Part shown: piece by piece, positions 4,460 through 11,169 of the stretch
Layout of the letters: each line of letters opens with the position of its first letter
Position numbering within the stretch: position 1 is the first letter of the stretch
Source of the DNA: Treponema sp.
Lineage (GTDB): Bacteria; Spirochaetota; Spirochaetia; Treponematales; Treponemataceae
Length of the DNA stretch: 13,579 bases
Assembly (NCBI GenBank): GCA_017421145.1
Contig: JAFOTA010000071.1
Location: 1 to 13,579, forward strand
Direction: 5' to 3'
Program-made: the position numbers and the translations under genes
The notes under the pieces: generated by a model
Database searches by the model: none
The model's input: the letters and a program-made list of their open reading frames with translations, nothing else
Told to the model about the DNA's origin: nothing

Positions 4460-6364
4460 ATGAGAATGAACCTAAACAAAATCAAATCTTTTTCACGTGC
4501 TTTAGTCATATCGGTCATGACGCTCCTCTGCGCATTTCCAGTTTTCGCAAGCTCAGGCACGGCTTATGTCGAAGTGGACTCGAACATCAAGGGAGCCGTC
4601 GTTTCCATAAACGGAAAATCGGTGGGCGTAACTCCATGCAGGGTTGAGGTCAAGACAGGATGGTGGTTCAACGTTGAGATATGGGCATCCGGCTATACGA
4701 CCGAAACCCACAAAGACTGCTGCATTTTTGCCGAAGGCAGCGTGATGAAAATATATTCAAACCTGAAGCAGGCGCCGACCACCGGATCAATTTCGGTAAA
4801 AACCAGCAACGTTTCCGGGGCATCGGTATATCTGGACGGAAGGTTCAAGGGATACACGCCGTACACGATAAACAACGTAAGCCCTGGGTATCATACGGTG
4901 AAGGTCTCAAAGGAGTACTGCAAGGATGAAAGCCAGAGGGTATACGTCACGGCGGGAAAAGAAGAGCAGGTCAACTTCACGCTGAAAATGACGCAGGTTG
5001 ACGTAAAAGTCACGAACGTAAAAAACGTGGGCATCTACCTTGACGGAATCTACAAGGGAACCGCTCCGCTCACAATAAAGAACATCACCCCAGGTTACCA
5101 TACTTTAAGGGCTTCTAAAGGAAATTTTGACGACGAAACCATCAATTTCTATATCCGCGAAGGAGAAACCAAGACCGCTGAATTCACCATGAACACGGCA
5201 GACCTTGAAATAAAATCGAACGTTACGGGCGCGGACGTGTATTTTGACGGCAACAGGGTCGGAGCAACGCCGCTCATATTGAAAGACCTTGAACCAGGGC
5301 AGCACACCGTAAAAGTGTCAAAAAAGCATTATGAGACAAAGACTTCCACCGTACATCTGACAGGCGGATATATAAGCACGAAGGAATTCTACCAAGAAAA
5401 GATTTCCGGCTATCTTTCAGTGGACACATCCCCGGCAGAAGCTTCAGTCAGCTTGAACGGCAGGGAAATCTCAAAGAACCGCTACGAACTTGATGAAGGA
5501 ACCTACACAATAAAGATGAAGGCGTTCGGATACGAAGAGCTGACCGACACCATAACCATATACCGCAATGATTATACGACCGCAACTGAAGTCATGGACA
5601 GGGCACCTTTCAGGATTTCATCGTTCACGGCAAGCGCAAGGGAATTCAACCCGAACAACAAGAACGTCCATAACACCACGAGATTCTCATGGAGCGTAAA
5701 CGGACCGGAAGACGGAGAGATAATCATCTATGACGAATACGGCTATGAGGAAGGCTCTATCAGGGTCAATTTCAACGCATGGAACGGAAGCACCGTCTGG
5801 GACGGAAAGATAAGCGGAGTGCCGCTTTCAGACGGAACGTACACTGCAACGCTTACGGGCGGCATGGAATCAAAAAGCCTGACTTTCACGATAAATTCCA
5901 AGATAAACGACTATGACCAAAAGAGCCGCGGACAAGGACTCTTTTTCGACATTGGAAAAACATTCGGTTCATCCTATGACGGAGTGGACTTTGGACTTAC
6001 ATACTATTTCGGCGGTGAGCACCTTTATGGCGGCGTAGGAGCAGATTTCTGCTTTGCAAAACTCAACGGAAGCCCTTCCAAAGGATCCGATTTCATGATT
6101 GCGGACTTTGACGTTACATTGGGAGGAAGCTTCAATTTCTATAAAGCCCGTCCGTTCATCGAAGCGAGCGCAGGATATTATTTCACGGCTCCTCTCGTGG
6201 ACAACGTAAATGCAGAAAAACCGCACGGATTCTCCCTTTCCGCAACGGCAGGATGTGACTTCGTTTTCGACTGGTTCAACATCGGCGCATTCTACAAAGC
6301 CACATATTACAACGGTCTGGGCTGGGCGCATGAGGCTGGGGCATCTCTAGGAATATCATTTTAG
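4460..6364 (+). CDS. Secreted PEGA-repeat surface protein with C-terminal barrel-like domain
   Basis: The product has 634 residues. Residues 1-30 form a signal peptide (basic start, hydrophobic core, cleavage after VFA). Five tandem PEGA repeats follow at about 34-103, 108-177, 178-246, 247-314 and 315-380. Each has a V-Y/S-L/F-D/N-G core, then TP and PG-YHTVKVSK-like segments. Residues about 382-480 resemble the FlgD-type Ig-like fold (SWSVNGPEDG, WDGKISGVPLSDGTYTATLTG). Residues 495-634 alternate aromatic and small residues as in beta-barrels (FGLTYYFGG, GGVGADFCF, FIEASAGYYF) and end in a C-terminal Phe, the usual outer-membrane insertion signal. PEGA modules are found in surface and cell-wall proteins, so anchoring at the outer membrane with exposed or periplasmic repeats is likely. 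The start at 4460 has GGAGAG 5 nt upstream and gives a clean signal peptide. An upstream in-frame GTG (4397) lies in the leader hairpin. Confidence 0.9.
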   Translation: MRMNLNKIKSFSRALVISVMTLLCAFPVFASSGTAYVEVDSNIKGAVVSINGKSVGVTPCRVEVKTGWWFNVEIWASGYTTETHKDCCIFAEGSVMKIYSNLKQAPTTGSISVKTSNVSGASVYLDGRFKGYTPYTINNVSPGYHTVKVSKEYCKDESQRVYVTAGKEEQVNFTLKMTQVDVKVTNVKNVGIYLDGIYKGTAPLTIKNITPGYHTLRASKGNFDDETINFYIREGETKTAEFTMNTADLEIKSNVTGADVYFDGNRVGATPLILKDLEPGQHTVKVSKKHYETKTSTVHLTGGYISTKEFYQEKISGYLSVDTSPAEASVSLNGREISKNRYELDEGTYTIKMKAFGYEELTDTITIYRNDYTTATEVMDRAPFRISSFTASAREFNPNNKNVHNTTRFSWSVNGPEDGEIIIYDEYGYEEGSIRVNFNAWNGSTVWDGKISGVPLSDGTYTATLTGGMESKSLTFTINSKINDYDQKSRGQGLFFDIGKTFGSSYDGVDFGLTYYFGGEHLYGGVGADFCFAKLNGSPSKGSDFMIADFDVTLGGSFNFYKARPFIEASAGYYFTAPLVDNVNAEKPHGFSLSATAGCDFVFDWFNIGAFYKATYYNGLGWAHEAGASLGISF

Positions 6365-6424
6365 GGAAAAAAGCCGCCTATAAGTTTCCTAAATTAAATG
6401 CAGTTAAATGCCGAAATAGAATGT

Positions 6425-6637
6425 ATGAGTTTTAAAGATTTCGGACTTCTATGTCTAAATGTTATAAAAGACTGGCACGTTCTCACTGCATTGGGTGTAT
6501 TCCTGATTTTTGCACTGCTTGCAAGCTATGTAGTCAAGTACAAAAAAAGACCGCCGAAGCAGAAGCCGGTCCGCGCACCGAAACCAAAGCCGCAGCCTAA
6601 AAAGGAAGAAAACGAGGAAAACGAAGAAGACGAATGA
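6425..6637 (+). CDS. Small single-pass membrane protein with Lys/Pro-rich and acidic tail
   Basis: Seventy residues from ATG 6425. An in-frame ATG at 6398 would add nine residues, and neither start has a clear Shine-Dalgarno sequence. The later start is preferred because MSFKDFG begins a compact N-terminus leading into one transmembrane helix (roughly HVLTALGVFLIFALLASYVV). A tail follows that changes from strongly basic and proline-rich (KKRPPKQKPVRAPKPKPQPKK) to acidic (EENEENEEDE). This charge pattern suggests a cytoplasmic tail that binds a partner or the membrane surface. It lies 60 nt downstream of the PEGA gene on the same strand and may be cotranscribed with it. No family is recognised. 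Confidence 0.65.
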   Translation: MSFKDFGLLCLNVIKDWHVLTALGVFLIFALLASYVVKYKKRPPKQKPVRAPKPKPQPKKEENEENEEDE

Positions 6638-6679
6638 TTTCCCGCCGCTTCTTCCTCTAGCTCACACAAGGCTCTATCA

Positions 6680-8290
6680 CTACAAAATCCGTCCGTCACG
6701 GGCGGATTTTAAAATGCGCAGATTTTTTACGGATGCCCACGTCCTTGCCGTTTTGTCCTGAAAATCCTGCATCCTGCACCACCATGCCGAATAATAGAAT
6801 TCCCGGATTTTAGAAAGCTTTTTCACCCTGCAATCGATTTTTCCGTACCACGGCCAAAGACATTTCCGCACGAACCTTTCTTTTTCAAGCCTGTCCAAAA
6901 TCTCCGCAACGTCGTCATGCTCCCAGATGCACATTCCGAAATAAAGCGAATCACGGCGGTTCAAAAGAGATGAAACGGCTTCCATCAAATCTTCCCGGCC
7001 GTATAATTTTCTGTGCCTGCGTACAAAATCAAGCACAAAAGCAGCGTCTTCCGGGAAAGGAGCCTCTTTTCCGCGCTCACAGACATCGCATCCGTCACAC
7101 ACTGCCTGTTCACCGCCCAATGCATCAAGAAGAACCTGCCTCCTGCATACAGTGCTTTCCGCAAAATCTTTCATGACACGCTGACGGCTTCCTTTTTCAA
7201 ACTTAGAAAAAAATTCAGCATCGGAAGGACTCCACAAAAGTATGGCTTTTCCTATGCTGCCGTCCCTTGCCGCACGCCCGGCTTCCTGAATGTATGCTTC
7301 GGCATTCTGAGGACATTCCAGGTGGATTACCGTGCGTATGTTCTTTTTGTCCACTCCCATGCCATATGCACACGTACAGCACAAAACAGCGTCGTCCTTG
7401 TCATAGAACCAGCGTTCGATTCCCGTCTTTTCTTCACGTGTGAGTCCGGCATGATAAAAGCGCACCTTATCCTTACCATAATATGCGGAAAGCTCCCTTG
7501 CCATGTCCTCTGACTTTGCCCTTGTACCGCAGAAAATCAAAAGCGGCTTACGCTCAAAAACAGCCAGCCTGAAAGCCGCACGCCTTTTGTCATAGGCATT
7601 CACCACGTTGTAATGTATGTTAGGACGGTCAAAGCTTCCTTTCACGACATGTGCCTCACCGTCAAAAAGCACTTCCGACACCCTTGCAAGAACCGACGGA
7701 GATGCCGTAGCGGTAAATGCAGTCACGGTACAAGCACCAAGCGTCTTTATGATGCGCCCAAGCGTCAGATACGACGGACGGAAACTGTCGCCCCACTCGC
7801 TCACACAATGCGCCTCGTCAACCGCAATATGGGAAATCCTGATTTTTGAAAGCCTTTTTACAAGCTCCTCGTTCTGAAGCGTCTCCGGGTTCGTGATTAT
7901 GACCTTCGCACCCCTTTCAATCTTCCTGAAATTTTCATCGCGCTCTTCCCTGCTCTGATCCCCTCGGAAAACTACCGATTCAATCCCGGCTTCATCCATC
8001 CTGCGTTTCTGGTCTGACATAAGGGCCAAAAGCGGATATATGACAAGGGTCGCTCCTTCAAGAAGCAGTGCAGGAACAAGAAAGCACAGCGATTTTCCGG
8101 CTCCGGTCGGCAGAAGCACTATCTGCTTTCCGGTACAGACGGCATCATCAATGCAATCCTCCGGCATGTTCCCGGCATAAACGGACGCTGCATCCATTAT
8201 GTTGGCTATAACTATCCTCTGCCATGGAAAAAGATAGTCGATTCCGAAGCTTTTTTTCGCTGCGGCGGTAACTTCATCATAATCAAACAA
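6680..8290 (-). CDS. recQ: RecQ-family ATP-dependent DNA helicase
   Basis: The product has 536 residues. Superfamily 2 helicase motifs run in order: PWQ motif (22-24), Walker A LLPTGAGKS (59-67), motif Ia YPLLALMSDQ (85-94), Walker B DEAH within VDEAHCVSEWG (158-161), motif III TAFTATAS (190-197), motif V (CAYGMGVDK, 307-315) and motif VI QEAGRAARDG (335-344). A four-cysteine zinc site follows (C382, C398, C401, C404). RecQ unwinds 3'-tailed duplexes and branched DNA in recombination and fork repair. About 18 extra residues sit between the PWQ motif and Walker A relative to E. coli RecQ. The C-terminal 130 residues may be a divergent winged helix, and I see no HRDC domain. Translation starts at TTG, supported by GGAGG 5 nt upstream. 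No in-frame ATG lies near the start. Confidence 0.94.
   Translation of the reverse strand: MFDYDEVTAAAKKSFGIDYLFPWQRIVIANIMDAASVYAGNMPEDCIDDAVCTGKQIVLLPTGAGKSLCFLVPALLLEGATLVIYPLLALMSDQKRRMDEAGIESVVFRGDQSREERDENFRKIERGAKVIITNPETLQNEELVKRLSKIRISHIAVDEAHCVSEWGDSFRPSYLTLGRIIKTLGACTVTAFTATASPSVLARVSEVLFDGEAHVVKGSFDRPNIHYNVVNAYDKRRAAFRLAVFERKPLLIFCGTRAKSEDMARELSAYYGKDKVRFYHAGLTREEKTGIERWFYDKDDAVLCCTCAYGMGVDKKNIRTVIHLECPQNAEAYIQEAGRAARDGSIGKAILLWSPSDAEFFSKFEKGSRQRVMKDFAESTVCRRQVLLDALGGEQAVCDGCDVCERGKEAPFPEDAAFVLDFVRRHRKLYGREDLMEAVSSLLNRRDSLYFGMCIWEHDDVAEILDRLEKERFVRKCLWPWYGKIDCRVKKLSKIREFYYSAWWCRMQDFQDKTARTWASVKNLRILKSARDGRIL
6684..6710. terminator. Strong hairpin at the convergent junction, within the end of recQ
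   Basis: AAAATCCGTCCG (6684-6695) pairs with CGGGCGGATTTT (6699-6710) across a 3-nt loop, twelve pairs with one G-U. The T-run on the plus strand is only four bases, so termination of the upstream plus-strand gene is plausible but not strong. On the minus strand the T-run is also only four bases. The hairpin encodes the last nine or so residues of RecQ. Confidence 0.5.
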
Positions 8291-8331
8291 TCGCTCCTCC
8301 TTTAAAAAGCCCTTTTCATAAAGAAGCCTCT

Positions 8332-8368
8332 ATTATATTATATATTCCTCAAAAATCACCGTTGTAAA
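8332..8368 (-). promoter_or_regulatory. Candidate recQ promoter region
   Basis: On the minus strand TTTACA (8368-8363) is followed after 18 bp by TATATA (8344-8339), then by two overlapping TATAAT hexamers (8342-8337 and 8337-8332). Which -10 is used cannot be decided. The leader before the TTG start would be about 30-40 nt. The shared intergenic region must also drive the divergent MATE gene, for which I see no clear promoter. Confidence 0.4.
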
Positions 8369-8405
8369 CAAATTTCAAATTTTTTTTGGTATTCAGGGAA
8401 AAATC

Positions 8406-9749
8406 ATGGACGAAAAAACAGATTTCACTCAGGGAAGCATTTTCAAAAAGCTCATATCCTTCATGTCGCCAATCTTCGGTGCGCTTGTTCTTCAGGCAAT
8501 GTACGGTGCGGTGGACGTAATAATCGTAGGACATTTCGGAACCACGGAAGGCATTTCGGCGGTAAGCACTGGAAGCAACATACTTAATTTCGTAGTCTTT
8601 ACGGTTGCCGGACTGAGCATGGGCATAACGGTTCTTATCGGACGCTACATAGGCGAAAAAAAGACCGGGCGCATTCCCCAAGTCATAGGCGGTGCAATCT
8701 GCTTTCTTTCGGTGATTGCGGTCATCATCGGAATCCTCATGCTGATTTTCGCAAGGCAGATTTCCATGCTGATTCAGGCACCAGAAGAAGCCCTTGACCT
8801 CACCTGCACTTATGTAAGGATATGCGGCGGAGGAATTTTCTTCATAATAGCATACAACGCGATATCCGGCATCTTCCGTGGCATGGGAGATTCAAAAAGC
8901 CCCCTGATTTTCGTTGCAATCGCATGCGTGTCGAACATAATCGGAGATTTAATCCTGGTCGCAGGATTCAAGCTGAACGTCACCGGTGCCGCAATAGCCA
9001 CTGTTTTTGCACAGGCACAGAGCGTAATCATCTCGCTGATCATAATCAGAAAGAAAAAGATGCCCTTCAAGATACAAAAAAGCGACATTCGCTTCAATTC
9101 CGAAATAAAACGCTTCGTTTCCATTGGAAGTCCAATAGCCCTGCAGGAAATACTCACGCAGATTTCATTCCTTGCATTGGTGGCTTTCATAAACAAACTT
9201 GGTCTCAAGGCAAGCTCCGGTTACGGCGTGGCAAACAAAATCGTAGGTTTCGTCATGCTGATTCCAGGTTCGCTCCTACAGTCACTTGCAGCATTCATAG
9301 CCCAGAATGTCGGTGCAGGCCTTGAAAAACGCTCGCAAAAAGCCATGCTGACAGGAATGGCATCCGGTTCCGCAGTCGGTTTTCTCATCATTGCGGCAAT
9401 ATTTTTGTTCGGAGACCGCATTTCTTCCATTTTTTCGGAAGATCCGGCCGTAATAGAGCGTTCCTGGGAATATCTCAAAGGATTTGCGGCAGAAGCAGTG
9501 CTTACGTCCATACTTTTCAGCTTCATGGGCTATTTCAACGGACACTCAAAGACGTTTTTCGTCATGCTCCAGGGTATAAGCCAGACATTCCTCGTGCGAC
9601 TTCCGTTTTCATACATAATGAGCATACAGGAAACCCCAAGCCTCACGATGATAGGTCTTGCAGCCCCTTTAGCAACATGCTTCGGAATAGCCGTGAACCT
9701 GATCTACTTTTTCCACTGCAGGCGTTCATTCAAAAAAATGCCGTCCTAA
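8406..9749 (+). CDS. MATE-family multidrug/toxin efflux transporter
   Basis: The 447-residue product has the usual MATE length and about 12 hydrophobic helices in two similar halves. Helix 1 carries the conserved Q..YG.VD segment (LQAMYGAVDVIIVGHFG, Asp37) followed by a Gly/Ser-rich stretch. Loop residues such as GRYIGEKK after helix 2 and the GIFRGMGDSKSP motif in the first half are characteristic. In the second half QEILTQISF and VGAGLEKRSQKAM are the matching segments. These inner-membrane antiporters export cationic drugs, dyes or metabolites using Na+ or H+. The substrate cannot be told from sequence. The ribosome-binding site is weak (AGGGA). The gene diverges from recQ and stands alone, with its own 91-nt gap before the next gene. 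Confidence 0.94.
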   Translation: MDEKTDFTQGSIFKKLISFMSPIFGALVLQAMYGAVDVIIVGHFGTTEGISAVSTGSNILNFVVFTVAGLSMGITVLIGRYIGEKKTGRIPQVIGGAICFLSVIAVIIGILMLIFARQISMLIQAPEEALDLTCTYVRICGGGIFFIIAYNAISGIFRGMGDSKSPLIFVAIACVSNIIGDLILVAGFKLNVTGAAIATVFAQAQSVIISLIIIRKKKMPFKIQKSDIRFNSEIKRFVSIGSPIALQEILTQISFLALVAFINKLGLKASSGYGVANKIVGFVMLIPGSLLQSLAAFIAQNVGAGLEKRSQKAMLTGMASGSAVGFLIIAAIFLFGDRISSIFSEDPAVIERSWEYLKGFAAEAVLTSILFSFMGYFNGHSKTFFVMLQGISQTFLVRLPFSYIMSIQETPSLTMIGLAAPLATCFGIAVNLIYFFHCRRSFKKMPS

Positions 9750-9755
9750 AAACAC

Positions 9756-9785
9756 TTGCCGTAACTTTATATAATCTGGTATATT
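9756..9785 (+). promoter_or_regulatory. Candidate promoter for the DUF4097-type gene
   Basis: TTGCCG (9756-9761) lies 18 bp before TATATT (9780-9785), which is preceded by TGG as an extended -10. A separate perfect TATAAT at 9770-9775 lacks a -35. Either would give a leader of about 45-60 nt before the ATG at 9841. Confidence 0.4.
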
Positions 9786-9840
9786 TTAAATTCATAGGAG
9801 AGGCAAAAAAAACGCTTTCCAATACACTTAGGAGGATCAT

Positions 9841-10728
9841 ATGAAACGACTATTGGCATCAATTCTTGCCGCAACCGCAATCGCAGGAGCAGCAATCGCA
9901 CAGGGCACACCACAGCTCCAGACAGTTTCCGCACAAAAGGGAATACAGGTCAACGGGCTTAAAAAGATTCAGATCTCTTTGAAGGGAGAAAGGCTTACTA
10001 TCACCGAGAACGAAAGCTCGGAAGACAAGACCCTCAGCATTGAGATACTGTCAAACTATACATCTATGTACCCTATCATAAAAAATGACGGAAAAGTCAT
10101 CAAAATCGAGCAGAAGGACAATACGAACAAGCTCAAGGACAGGATCTGCGACGTAAACATTTCCATTCCGAAAGATTTCAAGATTCATGAATTCAGGGTA
10201 AATTCAGAATCATCCGTAATCTCCATCTCAGATTTGACGGCTCAGGTCATGGAAGTTACCACCCAGACAGGATCCATAAAGCTTTCAAAGATTAATGCGA
10301 CGGAATTCAACTCGTCATCAGACAAGGGCGACATCAACGCACGTGACATAAAAGTTGACAAGACGGCAAAGTTCACAAGCTCCAACGGAAGCATGGTCAT
10401 TTCAGGCCTTACGGCAGATGAGATAGTTGCAGAAACACAGAAAGGCACCGTAAGGATAACGGATCTGACCGTAAAAAAGGCATCCGTGAACGCAGACAAG
10501 GGTTCTTTGGACATAACCTTCTCAAGGCTCTTTGACAAGGATTCAACCATCCGCGTAAGCTCAGGAAATGCAATGGTCTATCTTCCGTCAAATTCAACCT
10601 TCTGGACATCAGGCTCGGTTGACAGGGGACGTTTCCGCTCTGAATTCACTCAGGATTCAAAAGGACCTCTCCTCAACATAAAGGTGGGCGGCGGTGACAT
10701 GCAGCTCGTAAAAGGCTCCGGTCTCTAA
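9841..10728 (+). CDS. Secreted DUF4097-type beta-repeat protein (putative adhesin family)
   Basis: The product has 295 residues. A clear signal peptide (MKRLLASILAATAIAGAAIA, cleavage before Gln21) points to export to the periplasm or surface. From about residue 125 short units recur: TGSIKL (143-148), KGDINA (162-167), NGSMVI (182-187), KGTVRI (201-206) and KGSLDI (220-225). Their 19-20 residue spacing suggests one turn of a right-handed beta-helix or beta-roll per unit. This G-S/D-hydrophobic pattern is the hallmark of DUF4097, a family called putative adhesins although the role is poorly known. An AGGAGG ribosome-binding site with 5-nt spacing fixes the start. The gene is probably monocistronic, between the MATE gene and a convergent small gene. 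Confidence 0.85.
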   Translation: MKRLLASILAATAIAGAAIAQGTPQLQTVSAQKGIQVNGLKKIQISLKGERLTITENESSEDKTLSIEILSNYTSMYPIIKNDGKVIKIEQKDNTNKLKDRICDVNISIPKDFKIHEFRVNSESSVISISDLTAQVMEVTTQTGSIKLSKINATEFNSSSDKGDINARDIKVDKTAKFTSSNGSMVISGLTADEIVAETQKGTVRITDLTVKKASVNADKGSLDITFSRLFDKDSTIRVSSGNAMVYLPSNSTFWTSGSVDRGRFRSEFTQDSKGPLLNIKVGGGDMQLVKGSGL

Positions 10729-10738
10729 TCCAAAGCAT

Positions 10739-10773
10739 AAAAAAAAGCCTGTTTGTATATAACAAGCAGGCTT
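10739..10773 (-). terminator. Intrinsic terminator, best for the minus-strand 86-aa gene
   Basis: An 11-bp stem with one G-U (10745-10755 with 10763-10773) and a 7-nt loop is followed on the minus strand by eight T (10746-10739, the first two within the stem). It lies directly downstream of the 86-aa gene stop. The plus-strand DUF4097 gene ends just before it and may use the same hairpin, but there the T-run is short. Confidence 0.8.
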
Positions 10774-10778
10774 AAAAG

Positions 10779-11039
10779 CTAGATTCTGCCCTGTTTTATG
10801 TCGCACAGGGCTTTTTCATATCCACGGCTGAACTCAACCGCAAGCAGATCCTTCAATTCTTTCGCTGCGTTTTCCGAACTGTAGATAAAATTGCTGAAAT
10901 CCAGGCTGAGCATCGTTGCATTGGTTATCCCTATTTCATCAAGGATTTTTGCACGCGTACTTATAATCTTCCCTTCTTCATTAGACTTCCTGTAGTTCTT
11001 CAATTCGATGTACAGATTTTCCAAAGTCTTCGAACTCAT
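10779..11039 (-). CDS. Unrecognised small protein, 86 residues
   Basis: The ORF has a G-rich ribosome-binding site (GGGGG, 6-7 nt before the ATG), its own likely promoter and a strong terminator, so it is probably a real single-gene unit. The product is soluble and predicted mostly helical, rich in Lys, Glu, Leu and Ser. Notable segments are IELKNYRKSNEEGKI near the N-terminus and SSENAAKELKDLLAVEFSRGYEKAL near the C-terminus. It has no signal peptide, transmembrane helix or metal motif. No family is recognised. It diverges from the AddB-like gene, with 130 nt between the starts. Confidence 0.7.
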   Translation of the reverse strand: MSSKTLENLYIELKNYRKSNEEGKIISTRAKILDEIGITNATMLSLDFSNFIYSSENAAKELKDLLAVEFSRGYEKALCDIKQGRI

Positions 11040-11073
11040 CTTTTCCCCCTTTACGAGATATTCGTCATTTTTA

Positions 11074-11109
11074 AGACAATATTTTAGGAAAAGATTTTCT
11101 TTTCAATCC
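11074..11109 (-). promoter_or_regulatory. Candidate promoter for the 86-aa gene
   Basis: On the minus strand a TTGAAA hexamer (around 11106-11101) is followed after about 17 bp by AATATT, which matches TATAAT at four positions. The -35 hexamer overlaps the weak -35 of the divergent AddB-like promoter, so the two could compete. Confidence 0.35.
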
Positions 11110-11129
11110 GGTCATTTTTCATGTATAAT
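11101..11129 (+). promoter_or_regulatory. Promoter of the AddB-like nuclease gene
   Basis: A perfect -10 TATAAT (11124-11129) is preceded at 17 bp by TTTCAA (11101-11106), a weak -35. The predicted leader is about 34 nt and contains AAGGAAT 7 nt before the ATG at 11170. Confidence 0.5.
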
Positions 11130-11169
11130 TCCTAATATGACATTTAGCGAAGTTTATAAGGAATAAAAA

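Noticed and set aside
7013..7513. 166-residue plus-strand ORF opposite recQ
   Set aside because: It lies wholly antisense to a well-conserved helicase frame, has no ribosome-binding site and looks like a mirror of recQ codon usage.
8810..9208. 132-residue minus-strand ORF opposite the MATE gene
   Set aside because: It is a shadow of a conserved transmembrane coding region, with no initiation signals and no recognisable protein.
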